This document shows positions 9,101 to 17,021 of a stretch of DNA of 64,000 bases, one piece after another. The stretch comes from W425 sp964503235. GTDB lineage: Bacteria > Chloroflexota > Dehalococcoidia > Dehalococcoidales > RBG-16-60-22. The position numbers and the translations under genes are program-made. The first letter of the stretch is position 1; every line of letters starts with the position of its first letter. The stretch spans positions 1-64,000 of the forward strand of contig CAZCZJ010000002.1 in the NCBI GenBank assembly GCA_964503235.1. Reading direction: 5' to 3'. The notes below the pieces were generated by a model. That model was given only the letters and a program-made list of their open reading frames with translations. It searched no databases and was not told the origin of the DNA.

Positions 9101-9352
9101 TTCTAGCTGCTCTTTTTTCAGGTATTCACTATTGTTGCTCGTGGTTTTCTTAAACACCTCTTCGGCAGATTTCTTATCTAATGTATTTGAAGTAATCCAC
9201 AGACAGTACTCATTATTATCCAGTCCTGCCCTGAAATAGGGCACAAGAATGTCAATTAGCTCCTCGCTAGTTTTGTAGAAAAGGCAAATGTGAGTGTCCC
9301 AGGATATATCATCGATGGCATCGATTCCGGTTTTCCTAAGCAGCTTTTCCAT
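6140..9352 (-). CDS. Soluble MEDS-GAF-PAS4 sensor histidine kinase
   Basis: About 1070 residues from the ATG at 9352; an upstream in-frame start at 9409 would run through an inverted repeat and is less likely. Order: MEDS domain (about 15-185, starting DISWDTHICLFYKT), as in DcmR-like sensors of one-carbon metabolism; a GAF-like region (about 210-320); four PAS/PAC units (about 335-835), each ending near D(I/V)TERK; HisKA with SHELRTPL (about 850-915); HATPase with a DGLGLGLYICRRLVEAHGG G-box (to 1065). No membrane helix is seen, so it senses a cytoplasmic signal. It precedes an OmpR-type regulator gene. The MEDS domain suggests a small carbon compound or hydrocarbon-derived signal, but this is inference. 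Confidence 0.88.
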   Translation of the reverse strand: MEKLLRKTGIDAIDDISWDTHICLFYKTSEELIDILVPYFRAGLDNNEYCLWITSNTLDKKSAEEVFKKTTSNNSEYLKKEQLEIIPYTEWYFPDGTLDLKKAMSGLAEKLNQALRENYDGLRFATDTSWVEKKDWADFMRYVKGGEDVINDSRLISICSYSLNTCEFIEIADVVSSHQLALIKRGDKWDAVERYERNKMKNTLDKRVKELRCLYDVASITGAANLSLNKRFKQIANLLPRAFQYPEIAFAKIEVNGWDIHTDNYQKSDRNISSDIFIRGAKAGSIEVGYLKSPTTGVNGSFSKEERLLLDAIAERLGTTAEHRQSEEALKVSEEKFRDLYENAPNAYFSFNEDGIIKNCNKRAGELLGYQVDELIGQPRDILYDDTLDGKKKAKRIFQKFTAGCNIVDEELQMKKADGTPVWISLTVNAVLDTEGRFKESRSMVVDITERKKAEAILQEERQRAQDYFNLAGTILLALDTDGNVSLINKKGCEILEYDEQDIIGKNWFNHFIPVQLRRQVQSVFRQIMNGHVYKFQHVYDHSVISQSGKEKHISWHNSLVMDEHGQILGTLSSGEDVTERRKAEDALRQSEERFSKAFNASPDIVIITNLEDGKYIEVNDSFVNITGYKREELIGHTVDEFDLWINPEDAEKMMQLINQDGQFRNEEFNFRMRSGEIRTWLCSAEKIKIGMDTCMIAVSTDITERKQSEEIIRTISHSSPLGIFIVQDEKFKYTNPQLQKLTGYSEKELIDKELLDIVAIEDSDVVKSSTLFTLREESPYPCEYRILNKNGQIKWVLQTVSPIHFEGRDALLGNLMDITERKYLERKVIEYEELNKMKTDLLATVSHELRTPLATIKGYSTMMLDYFARLNTSEKHDYLKSIDHSTDRLALLVDNLLDTSRMEAGLLKLERHPTSITKLIDTATTEARVRATRHYIVTRLKKDLPRVNLDAKRIRQVLDNLINNAVKYSPQGTEVTISASKDGNEVLVCVADHGTGIPPEELTNIFDRMYRIEQRLYSGVDGLGLGLYICRRLVEAHGGSIWVESELGKGSTVFFTLPTDNSGKAAKKL

Positions 9353-9371
9353 TTTAAATACTACTTTAGAT

Positions 9372-9391
9372 GCTACCAAATTGGTGGTAGC
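9372..9391. promoter_or_regulatory. Inverted repeat upstream of the MEDS kinase
   Basis: GCTACCA and TGGTAGC form a perfect seven-base inverted repeat with a six-base centre, 20 bases before the kinase start. The size and place fit a dimeric regulator's operator, possibly of the downstream OmpR-type protein. Binding is not shown by sequence. Confidence 0.4.
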
Positions 9392-9477
9392 ACAAACCCT
9401 TAATAACAATAGTACGTAATTTTTGTCAATTCGTCAAGTGTCCATAAATAATCATGTATATGCTTAATGTCTCCTCG

Positions 9478-10974
9478 TTATTTAATAATTGTAATTTTAA
9501 AGGGATTAAACGTTTGGATTTCTTCTAATGTTTCTTCCTCCCCGGTCTCATCAAGAATCGGATTCTCCTCGTCCAGTTCGGTAATGGAGACCTCTGTAAA
9601 TAATCCCTTATTTTCCAGTTCGGATACATAATCGACAACTGTAAAGACATTATCGGCTTCACCTTCTATGATGATTATCTCTTTATCTATTTCCACCGAT
9701 GTTAGATATAGCTGCTCCGGGAGCTCCCCGGTAACTGCTTGAAAATTTTCGGTGAAAGCTCCCCGGGGGCTTAAAATATCTCCTTGTACTTCTTGAATTG
9801 TATCAAGACGAACGGTCAGTTCCTGAGTAGTGTTCTCCGTTATCTCTGCTTCGGCGGCAATGAGACTGGACAGGTTGAGTTCACGGCTGACTCTCTGTAA
9901 TCTGGACTCCAGATATAAATTGTTATCACTTAGCTTTTCTTTGATCTGGTAAAGCGGATATAGAAAGATGATAGCAACTGCCAGAAATACTCCCAGGAGA
10001 ATGATTTTTAAGGGTGTTTGAGGTTTTTTCGGTTTCCTTAATTTGGCTGAAAGGATGTTTATATTCGTATCATGGTAGTGTACGGCTTCTTCTTTATCCG
10101 GCTTTTTTTTCGGTAATTTCTTCAGAGCCAGTCCCATGTTTACCGCATACGAAGCCACGGGAATATCGGACGGAAAATCAAGTGCAGGCACGAGAGGTTC
10201 GACCGTATATTCGGTCATAGACTGCAGGAGATCCTGCGTAGCGGTATCCCCGGCCAATTCGCCGGTAAGGAGCAGGGGAATATCATCGGGTAGCCGGTTA
10301 TGCGGATTGCTGCTCTGATAGAAAGTAACGGTCTTGGTGAGTTCATCTGCCAGCCGTCGGATATTATCTTCGAGAGTGGCTCCTTCACCCCGGGGACTGA
10401 TGGTATGAACGATTGTAAGAAGTCCGTCGGCGATAATGATGATATCGTAACACTCGGGCTCAAGACTGGCGATAATGCCGTTGGCGCGATTAGCGACTCT
10501 GGCTAGCGCCAGCGGTTGAATATCCATGACATATGGTTCCACACCCGCGGCTTCCAGTGTCTGGACCAGAGCGTCTATCAGATATCGGGATATACCAAGG
10601 ACGAAGTAAGTTTGCTCATCCTCCTCACCGGGAAGGGCCTGCCAGGAAAGATACAGGTCCTCCAGGGGCAGGGATATTTCTCTCTTGAAACCCCTCAGGA
10701 TAGCTTCTTCCAGTATATCCTGCTTCAGCCGCGGGAGGTTTAAAAATCGGTAAGTAAAAGCTAGACCGGAGATACTGACGATGACTTTTTCCCTGGGCAC
10801 TTTGATTGATTTAAACAGGTCTCTGATTGTTTTTCCCACGATATCCGGTTGTGTAATCAGACCGTCACGGACGAGGCCAGACGCCAGGGTAGCGTTTCCC
10901 CATTTATAGACACGCTTTCCTTTTACAGAAAGGACTCTGATACTGTTGTTGCTGATGCTTAAGCTAGTATACAT
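9478..10974 (-). CDS. pilM: Type IV pilus assembly PilM-PilN fusion
   Basis: The 498-residue protein joins two pilus platform proteins. Residues about 1-290 form an actin-like PilM domain (begins MYTSLSISNNSIRVLSVKG; has SISGLAFTYRF, YVMDIQPLALARV and LLLTGELAG). After a charged linker a single membrane helix (about 320-340, LKIILLGVFLAVAIIFLYP) and an extracytoplasmic coiled coil plus alpha/beta domain match PilN. In most bacteria these are separate proteins linked through the PilN N-terminal peptide. It is the last gene of the pilus operon, 21 bases after pilO. The start has no good ribosome site nearby. Confidence 0.82.
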   Translation of the reverse strand: MYTSLSISNNSIRVLSVKGKRVYKWGNATLASGLVRDGLITQPDIVGKTIRDLFKSIKVPREKVIVSISGLAFTYRFLNLPRLKQDILEEAILRGFKREISLPLEDLYLSWQALPGEEDEQTYFVLGISRYLIDALVQTLEAAGVEPYVMDIQPLALARVANRANGIIASLEPECYDIIIIADGLLTIVHTISPRGEGATLEDNIRRLADELTKTVTFYQSSNPHNRLPDDIPLLLTGELAGDTATQDLLQSMTEYTVEPLVPALDFPSDIPVASYAVNMGLALKKLPKKKPDKEEAVHYHDTNINILSAKLRKPKKPQTPLKIILLGVFLAVAIIFLYPLYQIKEKLSDNNLYLESRLQRVSRELNLSSLIAAEAEITENTTQELTVRLDTIQEVQGDILSPRGAFTENFQAVTGELPEQLYLTSVEIDKEIIIIEGEADNVFTVVDYVSELENKGLFTEVSITELDEENPILDETGEEETLEEIQTFNPFKITIIK

Positions 10975-10995
10975 AAGTTTACAGGTTTTCTTCTC

Positions 10996-11568
10996 CTATT
11001 CATCCTTTGGCGCTTGAGCGTAGATAGCTATGTCCAGGTCACCCATTATCCGTGCCGAGCCCTCGGCAAGACTCTCCTGAAAAGATGTATCATCTTCTTT
11101 ATTAACCGTTAAATATTCGATAATCATTGTTTGTGTTTCTCCGTTTTCTAACAGATTTAGAAAATCGGAGAATTGTGCCGATGTACCCGAAACGGTCAGA
11201 TTTAGCCGGAACACAGAAACATCATAGTCATTAAAGGTCTCGATATCCCAGGATCTCGTTGCCAGCGGTATAGCTTTTATCCCGATGTCTTCTGCGGTTT
11301 TCAGGATGGTATTGATTATCGCGGTGGTATTGGGTTCAGCGGGGAAGGTGCTTGATGCTGCATCCAGTTCAGCCTGAACCTCCTCCAGCCGCTGCTGCAG
11401 GTCGGGGTAAGATGGTGGTATCTCCGCCAGCGACAGCATGGTCTCGGTAATATCTGCCGATAACGCGTTATTCTGCCGTCTCTCCTTCAAGTAACCCGTT
11501 CCGAGCCAGTAATAAGCTACGAGAAGGGCGGCGATAACTAATATCAATACTATTTTTCTTGACTTCAC
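10996..11568 (-). CDS. pilO: Type IV pilus assembly protein PilO
   Basis: A 190-residue bitopic protein: basic start MKSRK, membrane helix (about 5-22), coiled coil (about 28-75, with DLQQRLEEVQAELDAASSTFP), then a ferredoxin-like PilO domain ending in IAIYAQAP. FP-x-EPNTTAIINTILKTAEDIGI is typical of PilO. It would pair with the PilN half of the next gene to align the platform with the envelope. The start is a GTG at 11568. It follows the repeat protein after 77 bases. Confidence 0.78.
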   Translation of the reverse strand: MKSRKIVLILVIAALLVAYYWLGTGYLKERRQNNALSADITETMLSLAEIPPSYPDLQQRLEEVQAELDAASSTFPAEPNTTAIINTILKTAEDIGIKAIPLATRSWDIETFNDYDVSVFRLNLTVSGTSAQFSDFLNLLENGETQTMIIEYLTVNKEDDTSFQESLAEGSARIMGDLDIAIYAQAPKDE

Positions 11569-11645
11569 GGCAGTATCTCTCTCCCGGCGAAATTCATTTG
11601 GATAATGGATGACCGGTATATATCAATCATTATTCCTCTCATAGC

Positions 11646-13169
11646 TTATTCTACCTGCCACAGGACGATGGAAGCCGTCTCGTTGTCGGTATTCACGTAG
11701 GCGGAAATCGTTCTGGAACCGGTGGTGGCTACAATCTCGTAGGCAGCCGAAGTCCCTTCGCTTAGATTTATCTCGATGGTCTTTACAAAGCCGTCGGTTC
11801 CCGGACCGCAATAAGCTATGGCAAATATACCGCCGAAAATGTGGATAATATCAGGAACAATACCATTACTGGTATCATATTCCAGGGTGTCAATCACGCC
11901 GCTGGTAATATTCCCGCTGTTGGCTATCTCTACGGTGATAACGAAGCCGTCATTCCCGTTGCCCCGGTAAGCAATCGCGTAGATATCCCCGGTAACATGA
12001 ATAATTACCGGCTCTCTTCCGTTACTTCCATCGAATTCCAGCATATCGATAACACTATTGGAGATATCGCCGTTGGAGGCTATCTGTACCGTTTTCAGGA
12101 AGCCGCCATTTCCATTACCCTCGTAGGCGATGGCATAGACATCACCTGAGACGTTTATAATATTCGGGTAATAGCAGTTATTGGTACCAAACACCAGGCT
12201 GTCGATGATTTTGTTGGTTATCTTGCCTTTTTCGTTTATTTCTACGGTGGTGATAAATCCATCACCACCGCTACCCCGGTAGGCAATAGCGTAGATATCA
12301 CCGGAAATATGAAAAATATCAGGATAATAACCGTCGGAGGTATCGTATTCCAGGCTGTCCGTGGTTTTCTTAGCAATATCACCCTTGGATGTTATTTCCA
12401 CGGTAATTACATAGCCATCGGCGTTGTTACCGCGGTAGGCAATGGCATACATATCACCGGAGATATGAATCATATCTGGCTCTCTCCCATTTTGTGTGTC
12501 GAATTCCAGCGTATCTATGGCACTATTACCTATATTGCCATCGGGGGCTATGGCCACTGTCTTTATAAAGCCGTCATTACCGGGACCCTGGTAAGCGACG
12601 GCAAAAATTCCGTCTGATATCCGGATGATATCCGGAAAATAGCAGTTATCGGTGTCGAATTCCAGGCTGTCCAGCACTTTGTTTGTTATGTCACCGTCAA
12701 TAGCTATCTCTACCGTCTTTAAAAATCCGTCATTCCCGTTGCCGCGGTAGGCGATTGCGTAGGTATTACCGGATACATTGATAATATCCGGCGTCTGGCC
12801 GTATACGGTATCGAATTCGAGACTATCCAGTACCTCGTCTGCAATTTCGCCGATGGTACCGCCGTCACCGGTAACGTTGGCGGTAACCGTAATCGTTGTT
12901 GTCAGGTTGTTCACCATCTCGCTGAGCTTGTAGGTGATTTCGTCACCGGTTTCGGGTATCTTTTCCGCGAGGTCGCTCCAGATTAAGCCCCAGATAGCAT
13001 GTTCCACACCGGCATCACAGCTGCCCTGGTGCAGGATGGTTTCGCCATAAACACGGGAGCCGATAAGGCTGCTGCCCGCGTGACCGAGAAACGGCGTTAT
13101 TATCAGAGTACCGAAAGCCAGAGCCATCATGGCGAGGGGTAAAGCCTGTCCCTTTTCATTTTTCATCAT
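11646..13169 (-). CDS. Pilus-operon protein with N-terminal PilX-like anchor and seven 52-residue repeats
   Basis: The 507-residue protein starts MMKNEKGQALPLAMMALAFG, a single hydrophobic helix of the kind found in PilX-type or other pilus-associated membrane proteins. Residues about 113-476 are seven consecutive 52-residue repeats of pattern (D)SLEFDT-(x4)-PDIIHISGxIYAIAYRG-(x4)-GF-(x2)-TVEI. A short tail of 31 residues follows. Seven blades of beta-rich repeats suggest a closed beta-propeller displayed outside the cell, perhaps as a pilus-tip adhesin. Its start overlaps the upstream prepilin gene by four bases, so it is translationally linked to the pilus operon. Function is inferred; the repeats match no family I can name. 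Confidence 0.72.
   Translation of the reverse strand: MMKNEKGQALPLAMMALAFGTLIITPFLGHAGSSLIGSRVYGETILHQGSCDAGVEHAIWGLIWSDLAEKIPETGDEITYKLSEMVNNLTTTITVTANVTGDGGTIGEIADEVLDSLEFDTVYGQTPDIINVSGNTYAIAYRGNGNDGFLKTVEIAIDGDITNKVLDSLEFDTDNCYFPDIIRISDGIFAVAYQGPGNDGFIKTVAIAPDGNIGNSAIDTLEFDTQNGREPDMIHISGDMYAIAYRGNNADGYVITVEITSKGDIAKKTTDSLEYDTSDGYYPDIFHISGDIYAIAYRGSGGDGFITTVEINEKGKITNKIIDSLVFGTNNCYYPNIINVSGDVYAIAYEGNGNGGFLKTVQIASNGDISNSVIDMLEFDGSNGREPVIIHVTGDIYAIAYRGNGNDGFVITVEIANSGNITSGVIDTLEYDTSNGIVPDIIHIFGGIFAIAYCGPGTDGFVKTIEINLSEGTSAAYEIVATTGSRTISAYVNTDNETASIVLWQVE
11742..12833 (-). repeat. Seven tandem 156-bp coding repeats (predicted propeller blades)
   Basis: Each 156-base unit codes for one 52-residue repeat, with no insertion or deletion over all seven units. 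The consensus core AIAYRGxGxDGF is kept in almost every copy, while variable positions cluster after EFDT. Units 3 and 6 share NGREP; units 2 and 5 share NCY-x-P, which hints at duplication of a three-repeat block. Confidence 0.85.
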
Positions 13170-13618
13170 GTACCCTCTGCACTCGGTCTCAGATACACCT
13201 TGTAGATTCCGTTTTCGCTGATGTTGTCCCGTCCTTCCGGGGAAGAGGTCAGCGACATGGTGATAACGCGACCGCTAACGGTAAATGTAACTTCGGATAT
13301 ATTTTTTGCTAAAACCATCTGACTGCCGCTCACGGTTCGTTCTAGTTTGGTATCGGTCATATCGTAAGTAACCGTCGAATTATCCGTCAGGGTCAGCACC
13401 AGACTGCCTCCACCCGTTGCCGACTTCGCCTTCTGGCCATCAAGTTCAAACCAGTACGCCGCGTTCTGTAGCTCGTGCGTAGCTATGAGCTTATCATTGC
13501 CGTACTCGGTAATGCTGAGCATCTGGTAGATGCTTGTTCCCAGAAAGCTGACAATAAGTCCGGTAATAGCTGTTGCCATTACCAGGTCTACCATGGTGAA
13601 ACCACGTTCGCTCTTCAT
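13166..13618 (-). CDS. Type IV minor prepilin (PilW/GspJ-like)
   Basis: A 150-residue prepilin with the class III signal RGFTMVDLVMATAITGLIVSF: a short basic leader, cleavage after Gly, then a hydrophobic helix. The conserved +5 Glu is replaced by Asp. A beta-rich domain follows (GGSLVLTLTDNSTVTYDMTD). Size and operon place fit a PilW/GspJ-type minor pilin of the initiation complex. It overlaps its upstream neighbour by one base (TAATG) and its downstream neighbour by four. Confidence 0.78.
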   Translation of the reverse strand: MKSERGFTMVDLVMATAITGLIVSFLGTSIYQMLSITEYGNDKLIATHELQNAAYWFELDGQKAKSATGGGSLVLTLTDNSTVTYDMTDTKLERTVSGSQMVLAKNISEVTFTVSGRVITMSLTSSPEGRDNISENGIYKVYLRPSAEGT

Positions 13619-14007
13619 TATCTATTTACCTTATAATCGGAAACGGTCAATAGAATTTGGCTGTCTCTGGAGACGGTAACCGTTATCTTCTGTATGTTGG
13701 CGTCGGTACCCGATACGGCGCTGACGGCTACCGCCAGAGTGTAATTCTCCGGTACGGCTATAGTCGGATAACTTCCGGCACCCGGAATGTAGGTATAGCT
13801 TTTGGTATATTCCAGCTGAGAACGTGCCAGGCTCTGTATTACCGTCTCCTCATCCTGGGCTCCTACGGCAATCGACCCCGCCGAAAGGGCGGCGATAAAA
13901 GTAACTACAGCGGTCCCGAGAATAGCTACTGCCACCAGCGTTTCCGCTAGCCCCAGGCCTTTCTGTTGTTGAATCTTACATATTATGTATCGCCTAATGT
14001 AACGCAT
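13618..14007 (-). CDS. Type IV minor prepilin (PilV/GspI-like)
   Basis: A 129-residue prepilin with signal KGLGLAETLVAVAILGTAVV, where Gly precedes LAETL with Glu at the expected position after the cleavage site. Its leader is long and basic (MRYIRRYIICKIQQQ). A short beta-rich domain follows and contains YTLAVAVSAVSG. PilV/GspI-type minor pilins have this size and place. It is 22 bases or more downstream of pilC and overlaps the next prepilin gene. Confidence 0.77.
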   Translation of the reverse strand: MRYIRRYIICKIQQQKGLGLAETLVAVAILGTAVVTFIAALSAGSIAVGAQDEETVIQSLARSQLEYTKSYTYIPGAGSYPTIAVPENYTLAVAVSAVSGTDANIQKITVTVSRDSQILLTVSDYKVNR

Positions 14008-14028
14008 GTCTTTTACCCGATATAGCCA

Positions 14029-15240
14029 CTAACCCATATGTCTTAATATGGAATACAGCGGTGTTATTATGGAAAGGGCGACCCCAATTATTATCAGACC
14101 GATGATTAAGGTTAATAGCGGTTCAATCATCGATGTCAGTATACTGATCCGGCATTCGACACGCTGTTCGTAGTAATTGGCCAGCGTATCGAGAGTAGAG
14201 TCCATCGTGCCGGTCTTTTCACCCACCATTGCCATCTCACCGACAAGGGGCGGAAAAATTTTTACCTCGGACAACGGCTGTGACAGTCCTTCTCCCTGGA
14301 CCAGTTTTTCTTTAACATCGTACAGCGACTGGCGTATAATCGGATTTTTATTGGTTTGAGCGGCGATATCCATTACCTGCGTAATATGCAGTCCTGCTTT
14401 TAATAGCATCGAGGCTGTCTGGCAGAAGTGCTGTACGCCGCGCTCGATGATTATCCCGCCGATGAGCGGTATTTTTAACATCGCCCCGTCCTTGGCGAGT
14501 TTTATTGATGGCACTCTTAAAAGGCCGATCACCAGGAGAATAAAAATAACTACTCCTGCAATCAGAAACATACCGTTATCCAGAACGAAACCGGAAACAG
14601 CCAGGAGCGTTTGTGTTGTCCACGGCAGTTCCACATCGAAAGAAGCGAATAATTCCACCAGTGGCGGTAAGGCTACCGTAATAAGCATGATTATCACGCC
14701 GACTGCCATCAGCAGGACAAAGGCGGGGTAAAACATGGCACGCTTTATTTTACTGGCGGTGGCTGCCTGCTTGGCCATGTATCCGGAGGCTTGTCTTAAC
14801 CCGAGTTCCAGGCTGCCCGCCTGTTCACTGGCTCTGATTACCTGAATGTAAGTATTGGGGAAGACATCCGAATGATGGCTTAACGCCTGGGAGAAAGAGG
14901 AGCCTACTTGGATTTTATCTATCAAACTCGTTATCGTCTCTTTAAGAGACGCTTTGGAAGCCTGCCCTTTCAGTAATTGCAGAGCCGTCATTATGGCTAT
15001 GCCGGACTCGACAAGGGTGGCCAGTTGATTGGAAAAATCGATTATATCCCGGGTTTTTACACCGAAAAGTGTAGGTATTGAGCCTTTGATACTGGTACCG
15101 GGCGGTATTTCTTTGAGACTGATAATACGCTGGTATCCGGCATGGTACAGGGCACCTTCGGCCAGGCTCTCCGAAGAGACTTCGATCGTACCCCGAACAA
15201 CCTTTTTATCCATTGTATAGGCTTGATATTTATATGCCAT
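14029..15240 (-). CDS. pilC: Type IV pilus inner-membrane platform protein PilC
   Basis: A GspF-family polytopic protein, two copies of the T2SSF domain (about 60-190 and 265-390 from this start), with membrane helices near 160-185, 205-230 and 365-390. The family signature TALQLLKGQ, VIRASEQAGSLELGL and the repeated VGEKTGTMDSTL are visible. The ATG at 15240 gives MAYKYQAYTMDKKVVRG, the normal PilC start; an in-frame TTG at 15276 overlapping the pilB stop is possible, since neither has a clear ribosome site. It forms the membrane platform that the PilB motor acts on. Confidence 0.88.
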   Translation of the reverse strand: MAYKYQAYTMDKKVVRGTIEVSSESLAEGALYHAGYQRIISLKEIPPGTSIKGSIPTLFGVKTRDIIDFSNQLATLVESGIAIMTALQLLKGQASKASLKETITSLIDKIQVGSSFSQALSHHSDVFPNTYIQVIRASEQAGSLELGLRQASGYMAKQAATASKIKRAMFYPAFVLLMAVGVIIMLITVALPPLVELFASFDVELPWTTQTLLAVSGFVLDNGMFLIAGVVIFILLVIGLLRVPSIKLAKDGAMLKIPLIGGIIIERGVQHFCQTASMLLKAGLHITQVMDIAAQTNKNPIIRQSLYDVKEKLVQGEGLSQPLSEVKIFPPLVGEMAMVGEKTGTMDSTLDTLANYYEQRVECRISILTSMIEPLLTLIIGLIIIGVALSIITPLYSILRHMG

Positions 15241-15272
15241 CGGTTTACTCGTTTCGGTTTCAATACCATTTT

Positions 15273-17021
15273 TCAACTAATGGAAAATACATTACGCACG
15301 ACTTCGCTTATCGATGTAATACCCTCTTTCACTTTGAGCATTCCGTCTTTATTCATCGTTGTCATTCCTTCGGATATTGCCTGCTCCCTGATTTCACTGG
15401 TGCTCTTTTTTTCCCGTAACATCTTTCTAATGCTCTCGCTCATCACCAGAAATTCGAATATCCCGGTACGGCCGCGATAGCCGGTATTGGCGCAGAGGTT
15501 GCATCCGTTTCCGGTATAAAACGTGATGTTTTCCTCCTGGATTTCTTTCTCAAAAGCCTGCATCTCGCCCTCGGGTGGCTGGTACGGTGTGCGGCAGTTG
15601 GTGCAGAGGCGACGGACCATTCGTTGCGCGGCGATGGCGATAAGCGTTGAGGATATCGAAGCCGCGTCAACACCCAGGTCCATCAGACGGGACAGCACGC
15701 CGACACTGTCGTTGGCGTGGATTGAAGATAGCACCAGATGACCGGTAAGCGCCGACTGGATGGCGGTGGTTACCGTGTCGGCATCACGGATTTCTCCTAC
15801 CAGGATAATGTCGGGGTCGTGGCGCATGATAGACCGCAGGCCGCTGGCGAAGGTAATTCCCGCCTTTTTATTCACCTGCGTCTGGTTAATATCCATAAAG
15901 TTATATTCAATGGGGTCTTCGATTGTCATGATATTACGCTCGTTCCGGTCCAGTTCGTTTATGGAAGCGTAAAGGGTGGTGGTCTTGCCGGAGCCGGTAG
16001 GGCCGCTTACCAGTATCATGCCGATGGGGCTTCTCAGCATTGTTTTAAATTTGTTAAGAACATCGGGGTAAAAACCAAGCTCCGTCAGGGTAAAAAGGGA
16101 CAGCGATTTATCCAGAATTCTTAACGTGACCCTCTCCCCGTAAGGAGTTTCCATAGTGGCTACGCGTATATCGACTTCATTATCACCGATTTTAATCGAG
16201 AATTGACCGTCCTGGGGTCGTCTTTGCTCGGAGATGTCCATCTCGGCCAGGATTTTTATCCGCGATACCAGGGGCATATGGATACCGAGAGGAAATGAAT
16301 ACGCGTCATGAAGGATGCCGTCTATCCGGTAACGAATCCTGAGTCTGTCTTCCTGCGGCTCGATATGAACATCCGAGGTCCTGTCCTTGACTGCCTGAGC
16401 AACCAGCAGGTCAAGAGTCTCGGCAATCGGAGTCCTGGTGGTAAGTATCGGGGCATCCACCCTTTGTTCTTCCTGCGTCGGCGCCAGTTTGCTCATCTGT
16501 TGCTCGATAGCGCCACTCGACCGGTAGTTAATGTTTATGGCGCGTTCGATATCCGAGCGCACGCCAAGGGATACCTCTACCCTCATCTTTGCTTGAGCTT
16601 TCACGTCCTCGATAGTGCGGATATCTTCCGGGTCAGCCATGACCACCATCAACGAATCGTTGACGATATCCAGGGGTATCAGGATATGTTTCCTGGCCAT
16701 ATCCTCGGGGATAAGTTTAAGCGCCTTGGGTTGTATGGTATGTCTCTTAAGGTCGATTAACGGTAAATTCAGTTGAATGCTCAGCATGATAGCCAGTGTT
16801 TCTGCATTTACCAGCCCTTCTTTTACCAGAATATCGCTGAGTTTGCCCCCCTGTTCCTGTTGTATCGTCAGGGATTTCTCCAGCTGCTTCGGGGTGATAA
16901 GCTTCTCCTCAACCAGCATTTCACCCAGGCTTTTCTTGCCCGGCTTTTCCGCAGCCGGGGACTCCTGGTTCTCCTTGTTTGACTTTTCCGCCGTCGGGGA
17001 CTCTCGGTTTTCCTTATCCAC
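15273..17021 (-). CDS. pilB: Type IV pilus extension ATPase PilB
   Basis: A 582-residue GspE-family motor. After a low-complexity start, the MshEN/GspE N-domain spans about 30-180. The ATPase core has Walker A GPTGSGKTTTLYA (about 341), Walker B with DIILVGEIRDADT, and the tetra-Cys zinc site CTNC...CNLC near 500. The first 30 residues hold two copies of KEN(R/Q)ESP(T/A)AEK. It drives pilus assembly. It overlaps the upstream receiver gene by eight bases, so motor and regulator are co-translated. No PilT retraction ATPase is present in the window. Confidence 0.93.
   Translation of the reverse strand: MDKENRESPTAEKSNKENQESPAAEKPGKKSLGEMLVEEKLITPKQLEKSLTIQQEQGGKLSDILVKEGLVNAETLAIMLSIQLNLPLIDLKRHTIQPKALKLIPEDMARKHILIPLDIVNDSLMVVMADPEDIRTIEDVKAQAKMRVEVSLGVRSDIERAININYRSSGAIEQQMSKLAPTQEEQRVDAPILTTRTPIAETLDLLVAQAVKDRTSDVHIEPQEDRLRIRYRIDGILHDAYSFPLGIHMPLVSRIKILAEMDISEQRRPQDGQFSIKIGDNEVDIRVATMETPYGERVTLRILDKSLSLFTLTELGFYPDVLNKFKTMLRSPIGMILVSGPTGSGKTTTLYASINELDRNERNIMTIEDPIEYNFMDINQTQVNKKAGITFASGLRSIMRHDPDIILVGEIRDADTVTTAIQSALTGHLVLSSIHANDSVGVLSRLMDLGVDAASISSTLIAIAAQRMVRRLCTNCRTPYQPPEGEMQAFEKEIQEENITFYTGNGCNLCANTGYRGRTGIFEFLVMSESIRKMLREKKSTSEIREQAISEGMTTMNKDGMLKVKEGITSISEVVRNVFSIS

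Noticed and set aside
11841..12617. Two repeat-like plus-strand ORFs opposite the propeller gene
   Set aside because: They repeat only because the real minus-strand gene repeats; the reading is antisense.
11742..12833. 156-bp repeats as a CRISPR array
   Set aside because: The unit is in one coding frame with no spacer-repeat pattern, and no cas genes lie nearby.
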